Positions 23,471-32,248 of a DNA stretch of 47,530 nucleotides are shown in pieces. Origin of the DNA: CAYXPR01 sp964467255 (GTDB lineage Bacteria > Pseudomonadota > Alphaproteobacteria > Rickettsiales > RGZB01); NCBI GenBank assembly GCA_964467255.1, contig CAYXPR010000014.1, positions 1 to 47,530 on the forward strand. The letters run 5' to 3'. Position numbers and translations under genes: made by a program. Below the pieces are notes generated by a model that was not told where the DNA came from, did not search any database, and was given only the letters and a program-made list of their open reading frames with translations. How positions within the stretch are numbered: position 1 is the stretch's first letter; the number at the start of each line of letters is the position of its first letter.

Positions 23471-25345
23471 ATGGAATTATTAGGCACAATTGCGGCACTA
23501 CCCAATTTTCATATTTGGCTGACGCTCATCGTCATTGTTCTGGCGGTGGTGCTGTATGCATGGGACAAAATCCCGCTGGAGCTTTCTTCCGTCAGCATTA
23601 TTTCAGTGCTGCTCGTGCTCTATCACTTCTTTCCTTATAAAGAAGAAGGCAAAACCATTATCAGTTCTAATGCCATTCTTTCAGGCTTTTCGAATCAGGC
23701 GCTTTTGGCAGTGATGGCGCTACTGGTGGTGGGGCAAGCGGTGGTGCGCACGGGCGCGCTGAACGAGGTGTCGAACTGGATTTTAAAACTGGGCCGCAAC
23801 AACGCCTCTATTTCATTGATTATCAGCCTGCTGGTGATTGCCTCGGTGAGCGCGGTGCTGAACAACACGCCTGTGGTGGTGATTTTCATCCCGATTATTG
23901 CGGCGCTCGCCAAGAAGCTGAATGTTTCCGCCAGCAAGGTGATGATTCCTGTTTCATACGCAGCAATTCTGGGCGGTATGCTCACACTGATTGGCAGCAG
24001 CACAAACCTACTGGTTTCCGGCGTGCTGGAGCATATGGGGCATAAGCCGCTAGGCTTCTTTGAATTTACTCTGCCGGGGGCAGTGCTGGCAGCAGTGGGT
24101 ATGATTTATGTTATTTTTATTGTGCCCAAGCTTCTGCCGGACCGTACATCGCTGCAAAACAGTGTGGTGGGCGGCGATGAGTCCCGCAAATTTGTGGCGC
24201 AAATGGAAGTAGATTATGGCTCCAAGTTCGTGGGCCATGAAATGAAAGGTGGTGGCATCAAGGGGTTTAAAGATTTGACTATCCGCATGATTCAGCGTGG
24301 CGAACATGCATTCTTACCACCATTTGACGATAGTCTTGTCATTCGCCCACGCGATATTCTTGTGGTGTCGGGCACCAAGAAGGAGCTGGCCCAGCTCTAT
24401 GCCAAAAGTTCAGAAGATTTAGCGAACACCAGCGCGGTAGGGAATGCCGAAGAAGCTGCTGCCAGTAAAGAATTTTCTCAGCCGGATTCCGGTGTGGTGA
24501 TGGCAGAGGTGGTGGTTGCACCTGCGGCGCGCATCATCGGCCAGAACCTTGAGCAAGTTGGCTTTCACCACCAGTATAACTGCGTGGTGCTTGGCATTCA
24601 GCGTCAGGCGCGTATCATCCGCTCCCGTGTAACGGAAATCCGCCTTGCGGCGGGCGACGTGCTGCTCGTGGTGGGTAAGCATGAAGACATCATGAAGCTG
24701 CATGAAACAAAAGATTTGCTCCTGCTGGAATGGACAGCAGAAGAAATCCATTCTGGCAATAAAGGTATCCTCACCGCGGGGATTTTTGCGGGTATTGTGA
24801 GCCTTTCTGCATTTGAAATTGTGCCGATTACTATTTCGGCATTTGTGGGCGCAGGTCTGTTGATTGCTTTCGGCTGCATTAACTTAAGGCAGGCCGCGCG
24901 CGCGATGGATTTAAAAATCCTGTTATTGATTGCCTCGTCGCTGGCGCTTGGCCTATGCCTTGAAGAAACGGGTGCGGCTAAATTTGTCTCAGGCCACATG
25001 GTGGCGGCGTTGCAAGGTGCGTCACCGACCTTTGTATTTGGTGCATTATTCTTGTTGATGGCGGTCTTTACAAACGTTCTTAGCAATAACGCCAATGCGG
25101 TGCTGTTCACACCGATTGCAATTGGTGTTGCGACGCAGCTTGGCCTCGATCCGCGCCCGTGGGTATTTGCCGTGATTTTTGCTTCAGACTGCTCGTATGC
25201 AACGCCAATTGGCTACCAGACGAACCTGCTGGTCATGGGGCCGGGGCATTATAAGTTTATTGACTATGTGCGCGTTGGTCTGCCATTGGTAATCATCAAA
25301 TGGATAACCGCCGTCGCCTTCTTCTCGTGGTATTACGGATTTTAA
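23471..25345 (+). CDS. SLC13-family permease with two RCK_C (TrkA-C) domains
   Basis: 624 residues. Several membrane segments come first, including SAVLNNTPVVVIFIPI and MLTLIGSSTNLLVSG, matching the 'NNTP' and 'SSTN' signatures of the divalent-anion/Na+ symporter superfamily. Two regulatory RCK_C domains follow (about 230-320 and 340-420; the second ends AAGDVLLVVGKHEDIMKL). A second membrane half ends with LSNNANAVLFTPIAI and ATPIGYQTNLLVMGP. Such proteins carry sulfate, dicarboxylates or similar anions in the inner membrane; the substrate is not readable. Two bases separate its stop from the DctP gene start, so the two are probably co-expressed. Confidence 0.9.
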   Translation: MELLGTIAALPNFHIWLTLIVIVLAVVLYAWDKIPLELSSVSIISVLLVLYHFFPYKEEGKTIISSNAILSGFSNQALLAVMALLVVGQAVVRTGALNEVSNWILKLGRNNASISLIISLLVIASVSAVLNNTPVVVIFIPIIAALAKKLNVSASKVMIPVSYAAILGGMLTLIGSSTNLLVSGVLEHMGHKPLGFFEFTLPGAVLAAVGMIYVIFIVPKLLPDRTSLQNSVVGGDESRKFVAQMEVDYGSKFVGHEMKGGGIKGFKDLTIRMIQRGEHAFLPPFDDSLVIRPRDILVVSGTKKELAQLYAKSSEDLANTSAVGNAEEAAASKEFSQPDSGVVMAEVVVAPAARIIGQNLEQVGFHHQYNCVVLGIQRQARIIRSRVTEIRLAAGDVLLVVGKHEDIMKLHETKDLLLLEWTAEEIHSGNKGILTAGIFAGIVSLSAFEIVPITISAFVGAGLLIAFGCINLRQAARAMDLKILLLIASSLALGLCLEETGAAKFVSGHMVAALQGASPTFVFGALFLLMAVFTNVLSNNANAVLFTPIAIGVATQLGLDPRPWVFAVIFASDCSYATPIGYQTNLLVMGPGHYKFIDYVRVGLPLVIIKWITAVAFFSWYYGF

Positions 25346-25347
25346 AA

Positions 25348-26463
25348 ATGAAAAAACAACGCGTCGCAAAGCCAGCCAAAACCTTAAGTCGCCGCAAGTT
25401 TGTAGGCGGTTTGGTTGCGGGCGGTGTAGCGGCTGCTACGGCAAATCCCGCGCATGCGATTGCTGGCGAAAAAATCTACCACTGGAAAATGGCCATGACA
25501 TGGCAGAAGGCGCTGCCCGGCCTTGGCACAGGCGCGCTGCGCCTTGCGGACCGTATCACGAAACTATCTGGTGGTCGGCTTTTGGTGAAGGCCTATGGTG
25601 GCGGTGAAATTGTGCCGCCGCAGGGCGTGTTTGACGCCGTGGCGCAAGGCACGGTGGAAATGGGCCACACGGCGCCGTATTACTGGCTGAACAAAACCCG
25701 CGCGGCCTCGTTCTTCTGCGCCGTTCCCGGTGGTCTTACTGCACAGGAAATGGCAGGCTGGATTTACTTTGGCGGTGGTCAACAGCTGTGGGATGAGCTT
25801 TATGCAGGCTTTGGCCTTAAGTCGTTCGCGGCGGGCAGCACCGGCACACAGATGGGTGGCTGGTATAACCGTGAGCTGAAAACGGTGAATGACCTGAAAG
25901 GCCTGAAAATTCGTATGCCGGGCTTGGCGGGCGAGGTGATTACAAAAATGGGCGCCAGCAGCCAGACCATTCCTCCGCAGGAGCTTTTTACGGCCATGCA
26001 GTCTGGTGTGATTGATGCGTTGGAATGGGTGGGCCCGTGGAATGATATGTCCCTCGGTTTTCATCGCGTGTCGAAATATTATTACGGCCCGGCCTTCCAT
26101 GAAGGCGGTCCCCAACTTGAGCTGATGGTAAATAAAAAGGCTTACGAAACCCTGCCGAAAGACTTGCAGCATGTGATAAAAGTTGCGTGCGCGGTGGAAA
26201 ATGCCGCCATGCTGGCAGAATATCATGCAAACAACATTCAGGCGTTTGAAGTATTGAAGAAGCGCGAGAAGGTGGATATTCGACTCTTCCCAGAAGAGAT
26301 TCTGCGAGAGTTTTTCAAAATTTCGGCAGAGGTGGTGGCTGAAGTTGGGGGCGAAAGCGCGTTGTCCCGCAAGATTTATGACAGCTACAGCGCGTACCGC
26401 CGCGCATCAATGGATATGACGCCATTTACCGAGCTGGGCTTCCTGAAGGCTAGGAACGAATAA
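25348..26463 (+). CDS. TRAP-transporter substrate-binding protein, DctP family, Tat-exported
   Basis: About 371 residues from ATG 25348; an earlier in-frame start at 25300 lies inside the permease gene and adds nothing. The twin-arginine motif SRRKFVGG followed by an Ala-rich stretch and NPAHA marks Tat export. The mature part is DctP-type: 'YHWKMAMTWQKALPGLGTGA', 'VFDAVAQGTVEMGHTAPYYW', 'TVNDLKGLKIRMPGLAGEVI', 'IPPQELFTAMQSGVIDALEW'. This subgroup binds alpha-keto acids and related carboxylates in the periplasm. No DctQ/DctM membrane genes are next to it; the neighbouring permease is SLC13-type, and the TAXI system downstream has its own binding protein. Confidence 0.9.
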   Translation: MKKQRVAKPAKTLSRRKFVGGLVAGGVAAATANPAHAIAGEKIYHWKMAMTWQKALPGLGTGALRLADRITKLSGGRLLVKAYGGGEIVPPQGVFDAVAQGTVEMGHTAPYYWLNKTRAASFFCAVPGGLTAQEMAGWIYFGGGQQLWDELYAGFGLKSFAAGSTGTQMGGWYNRELKTVNDLKGLKIRMPGLAGEVITKMGASSQTIPPQELFTAMQSGVIDALEWVGPWNDMSLGFHRVSKYYYGPAFHEGGPQLELMVNKKAYETLPKDLQHVIKVACAVENAAMLAEYHANNIQAFEVLKKREKVDIRLFPEEILREFFKISAEVVAEVGGESALSRKIYDSYSAYRRASMDMTPFTELGFLKARNE

Positions 26464-26510
26464 ATATTCAGGTTTTGTTAAAAAAAACTTTTAAAAAAGA
26501 ATAGCTTCCA

Positions 26511-26516
26511 TATAAT
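26511..26516 (+). promoter_or_regulatory. Perfect -10 element (TATAAT) upstream of the MarR-type gene
   Basis: TATAAT lies 32 bases before the ATG at 26548, inside a short A+T-rich gap. The region 17-18 bases upstream does not hold a good -35 hexamer. Confidence 0.4.
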
Positions 26517-26547
26517 GCAGAAGTTAGTTTTGTAAGTGGAGCGTAAT

Positions 26548-26997
26548 ATGAAGCAATCGTATTTGTCGTTAGTTCTGTTAATCGAGCGTCTGCACCGCAG
26601 GTTCCTTGACGTTATTAAAACGGAAATCGACAGGCTGGGCATTGAAGACATCAACAACGTGCAGATGCTGATTCTTTATAACATCGGCAACGAAATCCTG
26701 ACGGTGGGCGAACTCACCAACCGTGGGTACTACCTCGGCTCCAACGTATCTTATAACATCAAAAAACTGGTGGATAACGAATATCTCGTGCAGGAACGCT
26801 CCTCGCACGATAAACGCTCGGTCAAAGTGAAACTGTCTGACAAAGGCCTTGCGCTGTGCACGAAAATCGATGAACTCTATCAGCGCAACATCGATGGCCT
26901 GCAGCGCATGGGCATGGATGAAGCCAAAGTGGAAGATTTGAACAAGCATCTTCGTCAGGTGGAAAGCTATTGGTCGAGCCTCATTACCAATATCTAA
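26548..26997 (+). CDS. ldtR: MarR-family winged-helix regulator, LdtR-like
   Basis: 149 residues. ATG 26548 with GGAG at 8 bases is preferred to a GTG 12 bases earlier. The opening 'SLVLLIERLHRRFLDVIKTE' and 'RLGIEDINNVQMLILYNIGN' match the alphaproteobacterial LdtR group closely, as does the recognition-helix region 'NRGYYLGSNVSYNIKKLVDN', followed by the wing 'YLVQERSSHDKRSVKVKLSD'. LdtR was described in Liberibacter as an activator of an L,D-transpeptidase gene and of stress tolerance; no such gene is adjacent here. It stands alone between two transporter regions. Symbol given from recognised similarity. Confidence 0.85.
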   Translation: MKQSYLSLVLLIERLHRRFLDVIKTEIDRLGIEDINNVQMLILYNIGNEILTVGELTNRGYYLGSNVSYNIKKLVDNEYLVQERSSHDKRSVKVKLSDKGLALCTKIDELYQRNIDGLQRMGMDEAKVEDLNKHLRQVESYWSSLITNI

Positions 26998-27012
26998 ATC
27001 ACCTAATCTTCT

Positions 27013-27041
27013 GTTTTTAAAGGGTTAAACTCTTTAAAAAC
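27013..27041. terminator. A+T-rich inverted repeat after the MarR-type gene
   Basis: GTTTTTAAAG and CTTTAAAAAC form a perfect 10-bp stem around a 9-base loop, 16 bases after the stop codon. The stem is A+T-rich and lacks a T-run, so it is a weak terminator candidate and might instead be a binding site. Confidence 0.3.
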
Positions 27042-27188
27042 GATATTTCTCCATCTTTAGTATGTTGTTTTTTTGGTTGCGGTAGGCAGCGGGTGTTGGT
27101 ATAGAACAGTTGCGTGTGAAAATTAAGTCTGCGAAACAGCTTTTTACATGCTACGACATATTTTTTCTTAAGTTTCAGGAGTACCTGT

Positions 27189-28196
27189 ATGGTCAGTGTT
27201 AAGGGTCTTTTCCGTTCTGTGGCAAAGCGTAAATATTCTGTCATGGCGATTCTTGCTTCACTGGGCCTTATCTGGCTACTTCCTTCCGCGGGTGCTGCGG
27301 GTGATAAATTTATTACCATCGGTACGGGCGGCGTAACGGGTGTGTATTACCCCGCAGGCGGTGCAATCTGCCGTTTGGTGAACCGCGGCCGTAAAGAGCA
27401 CGGTATTCGCTGCTCGGTGGAATCCACCGGCGGTTCGGTTTACAACTTAAATGCACTGCGTGCAGGCGAGCTTGATATCGCCGTGGCGCAGTCTGACTGG
27501 CAGTACCATGCGTACATGGGCACAGGCACGTTCCAAAACCTTGGCGAATTTAAAAAGCTTCGCTCACTCTTCTCGCTGCATGGCGAGCCATTTACCGTGA
27601 TTGCCCGCAAAGACGCTGGCGTCAAAAGCTTTGAAGACCTTCCTGGCAAGCGCGTGAACATCGGTAATCCAGGTTCTGGTATGCGCGCCACGATGGAAGT
27701 GTTGATGCAGATGAAGGGTTGGACGAAAGACACGTTCAAGCTGGCTTCTGAATTGAAAGCCTCTGAACAAGCGCAGGCACTGTGCGATAACAATATTGAC
27801 GTGATGATTTACTCTGCCGGTCACCCGAATGGCGCGGTGCAGGAAGCCACGACCTCTTGCGAAACCGTCATTGTGCCGGTGCAGGGCAAGGAAATTGACG
27901 AGCTAGTGAATGCCTTCCCATTCTACGCCTATGCGGCGATTCCGGGCGGCATGTATGCCGGCAACCCGAACGACATCAAAACCTTCGGCGTGAAAGCAAC
28001 GTTCGTCACCACGGAAGATGTGGACGAAGCGATTGTGTATGAAGTGATCAAGGCCGTGTTCGACAACTTTGATAACTTTAAAACGCTGCATCCGGTGTTC
28101 TCTTCGCTTGAGCCGAAGAAGCTCATTAAAGAAGGTAACACCGCCCCGCTGCACAAAGGTGCAGAGCGTTATTACAAAGAAAAAGGCATGCTTTAA
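27189..28196 (+). CDS. TRAP-transporter substrate-binding protein, TAXI family
   Basis: 335 residues with AGGAG 8 bases before the ATG. A signal peptide ends near GAAGDKF. The family lead 'ITIGTGGVTGVYYPAGGAIC' is diagnostic, followed by 'VESTGGSVYNLNALRAGELD', 'VAQSDWQYHAYMG', 'GKRVNIGNPGSGMRATMEV' and a C-terminal 'LKTLHPVFSSLEPKKLI'-like stretch. TAXI proteins capture substrates such as glutamate or carboxylates in the periplasm and deliver them to a fused TRAP permease, which is encoded next. The substrate is unknown. Confidence 0.93.
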   Translation: MVSVKGLFRSVAKRKYSVMAILASLGLIWLLPSAGAAGDKFITIGTGGVTGVYYPAGGAICRLVNRGRKEHGIRCSVESTGGSVYNLNALRAGELDIAVAQSDWQYHAYMGTGTFQNLGEFKKLRSLFSLHGEPFTVIARKDAGVKSFEDLPGKRVNIGNPGSGMRATMEVLMQMKGWTKDTFKLASELKASEQAQALCDNNIDVMIYSAGHPNGAVQEATTSCETVIVPVQGKEIDELVNAFPFYAYAAIPGGMYAGNPNDIKTFGVKATFVTTEDVDEAIVYEVIKAVFDNFDNFKTLHPVFSSLEPKKLIKEGNTAPLHKGAERYYKEKGML

Positions 28197-28273
28197 TTTC
28201 GCAGTGAATGCTGCACGAAAAGCACGCGCCTAGCACATCAAAAAGCAGATAAGACTTGGGGAATTAGGGACTG

Positions 28274-30895
28274 ATGGAACATCAGACGAAGGCGCCGCTT
28301 TCACAGCAAGAACTGGAAGACTTGGTTATCCAGAATGATACTGGCGCGCGGAAACCCAATTCTAAATTAGTACGCAATACACTTTTCTGGCTCGCGATTG
28401 CATGGTCTTTATTCCAACTCTGGACGGCTTCTCCGCTGCAATATGTTATTGGCGCATCTGTGATGAACGATTCACAAGTGCGCATCATCCACCTCGCATT
28501 TGCATTTGCATTAGTATACCTGACCTATCCGGCGTGGCGCTGGTCGCCCCGCAACCGTATTCCGTTATTTGATTGGGTGCTGGCGATTGCGGCGGTGGGT
28601 GCCACGCTGTATCTTTTTGTGTTTGATGATGCCTTGGCGCAGCGCGCAGGAAGCCCTGCGGATGCTGATATTTATGCATCTGCTGTTGGTCTTGTACTGC
28701 TGCTGATTGCTACATTCCGTGCGCTGGGTATTTCGATGGTGATTATTGCCACCATTTTTCTGTTCTATATGTATTTCGGTTCCGCCGATTTTATTCCGCA
28801 GGTAATTCAGCATAAAGGCGCATCGCTCAATAAAATTGCGGAGCACATGTGGCTTTCTACTGAAGGTGTGTTTGGTATTCCGCTCGGTGTGGCGGCGAGC
28901 TTTGTGTTCCTGTTTGTTTTGTTCGGCGCGCTGCTCGATAAAGCAGGTGCGGGTAATTTTTTCACGCAACTTTCCTTTGCCATGCTCGGGCACATGCGTG
29001 GTGGGCCTGCCAAAGCAGCGGTGCTTTCTTCTGGCCTTAACGGTGTAGTATCTGGCTCTTCGATTGCCAACGTGGTCACGTCTGGCGTATTCACCATTCC
29101 GCTGATGCGCCGTGTGGGTTATTCGGCAGAAAAGGCCAGCGCCATTGAGGTGTCCTCCTCAGTGAATGGGCAGATTATGCCCCCTGTGATGGGCGCTGCC
29201 GCATTTATCATGGTGGAATATGTGGGCATTCCTTACACACAAATCGTGAAGCATGCCTTCCTGCCGGCAGTGGTGTGCTATATCGGCCTTTTGTATCTGG
29301 TGCATTTAGAAGCGCTGAAATACGCGTTAAAACCGCTTCCCCGCCCACTGCAGCGTACTATGCCGCAAAGCCTGCTGGTGTGGGGCATCACGGCGAGTAG
29401 CTTCTTTGTTGCGTGTGGCGCCATTTATTATGCTGTTACGGGCGTCGACAAACTCTTTGGTCAATACGCGCTTTTTGTGCTGCTCGGGCTGATTGGTGTT
29501 GTGTACACCGCAACCATGTGGTTTGTCAGCCAGCAGCCAGACCTTGCGGAAGATGACCCCAACGCGCCCGTGCTGAAGCTTCCGCTTACGTGGCCTACGT
29601 TCAAAACGGGCCTGCACTATATGATTCCGCTGGTGGTGCTAATCTGGTGCCTGATGGTGGAATTTCTTTCCGCAGGGCTTTCGGCGTTTTGGGCTGTGGT
29701 AAGCCTCATTTTTATTGTACTCACGCAAAAAGCATTCAAACATTTCTTCCGCAAAACCGGCACGGTGGCCCGAGGCCTGAAAGAAGGCTGGGCGGATTTG
29801 TTGCAAGGCATGGCGGATGGCGCACGTAACATGACAGCCATCAGTATCGCTTGCGCCACGGCGGGTATTGTGGTGGGCATGGTTTCGCAAACCGGCCTTT
29901 CGCACGTGATGGCTGATTTGGTGGAATATATTTCCGGTGATTCCGTGCTCCTGATGCTGATATTCACCGCAATCATGTCCCTCATTTTAGGTATGGGATT
30001 GCCTACCACGGTGAATTACGTGGTGGTGGCAAGCATCATGGCCAATGTGATTGTGGTGCTGGGCGCTAAAAACGGCCTTATTGTGCCGCTGATTGCGGTG
30101 CACATGTTTGTGTTCTATTTCGGCATTATGGCAGACGTAACGCCGCCGGTGGGGCTGGCCTCGTTTGCGGCTGCCGCTATTTCCGGCACGAATCCCATCA
30201 CGGTGGGCATACAGGCGTTTTATTACAATATTCGCACCGGTATTATCCCCTTCTTCTTTATCTACAACACCGAGTTACTGCTGATCGGTGTGGATTCGGT
30301 CTGGCACGGCATCTATGTATTTATAAAATCAGCCATTGCGGTGATGGTGTTCTGCGCGGCCACGCAGGGTTATTTCCTCGTCAGAAGCCGTTGGTATGAA
30401 TCGGTAATGCTGGTGTTGATTTCAGTCACACTATTTATCCCGAATTTTGTGCGTGACTTGGTCGACCCACCCTATCAGCGTGTGGACCAAAATCAGGTGT
30501 TTGAACGCCTGAATGGCTTGCAGCAAGGTTCGATTATCCGCCTTTCATTTGAGGGTGAAAACCATGAAGGCAAAGCGGTGCAGGTGAAGTCGTTCATGGA
30601 AATTAAGGCGGGCGCCACGGCAGAGGAAAAATTAAAAGAATTTGGCCTTGTGCTGCGTGAAGACCGTGGCAGGATATTTGTGGATGACGTGCTGTTCAGC
30701 AGTCAGGCTTACACGGCTAAAATTGATTTTGACTATCAGCTGGTGGGCCTGAAAGTGCCGAAAGAGCAGATGAATTTCCGCCTTTTCAACATCCCAGCTA
30801 TTCTTTTATTGCTGGTTGTGTTAGCATCCCAAACCGTGCGGCTCAGGCGGCAGAAAGCCCTTGAAAGCATACAAAAACTAGAAGCAGCGAAGTAG
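28274..30895 (+). CDS. TRAP-transporter fused 4TM/12TM permease with C-terminal DUF3394
   Basis: 873 residues combining DctQ-like and DctM-like membrane parts in one chain, as is usual for TAXI systems. The DctM-type core is clear: 'GVVSGSSIANVVTSGVFTIP', 'VSSSVNGQIMPPVMGAAAFI', 'ILGMGLPTTVNYVVVASIM' and 'MADVTPPVGLASFAAAAISG'. The last ~150 residues, after a late membrane segment, form a soluble stretch and one more membrane helix, matching DUF3394. The protein uses an ion gradient to import what the TAXI protein delivers. The UspA gene follows at 9 bases. Confidence 0.93.
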   Translation: MEHQTKAPLSQQELEDLVIQNDTGARKPNSKLVRNTLFWLAIAWSLFQLWTASPLQYVIGASVMNDSQVRIIHLAFAFALVYLTYPAWRWSPRNRIPLFDWVLAIAAVGATLYLFVFDDALAQRAGSPADADIYASAVGLVLLLIATFRALGISMVIIATIFLFYMYFGSADFIPQVIQHKGASLNKIAEHMWLSTEGVFGIPLGVAASFVFLFVLFGALLDKAGAGNFFTQLSFAMLGHMRGGPAKAAVLSSGLNGVVSGSSIANVVTSGVFTIPLMRRVGYSAEKASAIEVSSSVNGQIMPPVMGAAAFIMVEYVGIPYTQIVKHAFLPAVVCYIGLLYLVHLEALKYALKPLPRPLQRTMPQSLLVWGITASSFFVACGAIYYAVTGVDKLFGQYALFVLLGLIGVVYTATMWFVSQQPDLAEDDPNAPVLKLPLTWPTFKTGLHYMIPLVVLIWCLMVEFLSAGLSAFWAVVSLIFIVLTQKAFKHFFRKTGTVARGLKEGWADLLQGMADGARNMTAISIACATAGIVVGMVSQTGLSHVMADLVEYISGDSVLLMLIFTAIMSLILGMGLPTTVNYVVVASIMANVIVVLGAKNGLIVPLIAVHMFVFYFGIMADVTPPVGLASFAAAAISGTNPITVGIQAFYYNIRTGIIPFFFIYNTELLLIGVDSVWHGIYVFIKSAIAVMVFCAATQGYFLVRSRWYESVMLVLISVTLFIPNFVRDLVDPPYQRVDQNQVFERLNGLQQGSIIRLSFEGENHEGKAVQVKSFMEIKAGATAEEKLKEFGLVLREDRGRIFVDDVLFSSQAYTAKIDFDYQLVGLKVPKEQMNFRLFNIPAILLLLVVLASQTVRLRRQKALESIQKLEAAK

Positions 30896-30904
30896 GTGAC
30901 CTCG

Positions 30905-31336
30905 ATGTATAAAGACATTTTATTCCCGATTGATGTGACGGAAGAAAGCTCGTGGAAATACACCCTGCCGGTGGTGATTGCCCACGCCGAAGCTTTTGGC
31001 GCGCGCGTGCATCTGATGACGGTGATTCCTGATTCCGGCATGAGCCTTGTCAGCCAATATTTCAGCGACGATGCGGTGGATAGAATCGTGCAGGAAACAA
31101 ATAAGGCGCTGCACCGTTTTTCCGAAGAGAACTTGCCAAAAAACGTGAAAGTGCAGCACATCGTGACGCAGGGCATCGTGTATAAATCGATTATCGAAAC
31201 TTCGCAGCGTATTAAGGCTGACGTCATCATTATGTCTGCCCACCGCCCTGAACTAAAAGATTATCTCCTTGGCCCGAACGCGGCACGTGTTGTGCGCCAT
31301 TCGGACTGTTCCGTTCTCGTTGTTCGCCACCAATAA
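30905..31336 (+). CDS. Universal stress protein (UspA family), TRAP-associated
   Basis: 143 residues. ATG 30905 with AGGTGA five bases upstream is preferred over the GTG at 30896. The fold is marked by YKDILFPIDVTEES, ARVHLMTVIPD, KADVIIMSAHRPELKDYLLG and SDCSVLVVR. The usual ATP-binding GxxG pair is only partly kept (HRPELKDYLLGPNAARVV). UspA proteins encoded with TRAP transporters are known, for example TeaD of Halomonas, which binds ATP and lowers transport activity. Its position directly after the permease suggests that kind of role here. Confidence 0.88.
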   Translation: MYKDILFPIDVTEESSWKYTLPVVIAHAEAFGARVHLMTVIPDSGMSLVSQYFSDDAVDRIVQETNKALHRFSEENLPKNVKVQHIVTQGIVYKSIIETSQRIKADVIIMSAHRPELKDYLLGPNAARVVRHSDCSVLVVRHQ

Positions 31337-31348
31337 GGTTTATCCCCC

Positions 31349-32248
31349 ATGCAAATATCTACCGCCCTCCGCGAAGCGCTGAAAGAATCTTCCAAATTGT
31401 TGGAAGAAAAGATTGACCTGCTATTGCCACAAGTGACCAAAGGCAAAGTGGGCGAAAGCCGCCTCGCAGAGGCGATGCGCTATTCTGCTCTTTCCGGCGG
31501 CAAGCGTCTCCGCCCGTTTTTGGTGATGGCTTCTGCGGGTTTATTCGGCGTTGGTAAAACCTCATCGATGCAAACGGCCGCAGCGATTGAGTTCATTCAT
31601 ACCTATTCACTGATCCACGATGATTTGCCTGCGATTGATAACGATGACACGCGCCGCGGCAAACCAAGCAGCCATAAAAAATTCGACGAAGCGACGGCCA
31701 TTTTAGCGGGTGACGCACTTTTGACCTATGCGTTCGAAGTGCTGGCAGACCCTTCCACGCATTCTGACCCAGGCGTGCGCGCCGAGCTGGTGCTTTCCGT
31801 AGCCCGTGCGTGCGGCTTTAAAGGCATGGTCGGCGGCCAGATGATGGACATCATCTCGGAAGAGCGCGAAATGACGATTGAAGAAACCACGCGCCTGCAG
31901 CGCATGAAAACGGGTGAATTATTCGCCATCGCCTGCGAAGCGGGTGCTATTTTGGGCAAAGCGCCACACCCTATTCGTAATGCGCTGCGCGGCTATGCGC
32001 TGGGCCTCGGCCTCGCATTCCAGATTACGGATGACATTCTGGATGCCGAAGGCACGCAGAAGGGCAGCAAAACCCGTCAGGATAAATCCTCCGGCAAAGC
32101 AACCTATGTGCATGCGATGGGCTTGGATAAAGCAAAGAAGCAGGCTGAAATGCTGGCATCACAAGCCACCAGTCACCTTGATGTGTTTGGTAAAAAAGCC
32201 CAACTGCTGAAAGAACTGACCGAATTTGTCATCAGCCGGAAAAAGTAA
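31349..32248 (+). CDS. ispA: Farnesyl/geranyl diphosphate synthase
   Basis: 299 residues, the normal size of short-chain prenyl synthases. The first Asp-rich motif DDLPAIDNDD starts at Asp91 and the second, DDILD, at Asp228. LSGGKRLRPFLVMASAGLFG and GGQMMDI also match. The cytosolic enzyme condenses isopentenyl units to C15 farnesyl diphosphate, precursor of quinones and carrier lipids. In many alphaproteobacteria ispA is followed by dxs and then tlyA. Here tlyA overlaps its end directly and dxs is absent from this spot. Confidence 0.93.
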   Translation: MQISTALREALKESSKLLEEKIDLLLPQVTKGKVGESRLAEAMRYSALSGGKRLRPFLVMASAGLFGVGKTSSMQTAAAIEFIHTYSLIHDDLPAIDNDDTRRGKPSSHKKFDEATAILAGDALLTYAFEVLADPSTHSDPGVRAELVLSVARACGFKGMVGGQMMDIISEEREMTIEETTRLQRMKTGELFAIACEAGAILGKAPHPIRNALRGYALGLGLAFQITDDILDAEGTQKGSKTRQDKSSGKATYVHAMGLDKAKKQAEMLASQATSHLDVFGKKAQLLKELTEFVISRKK

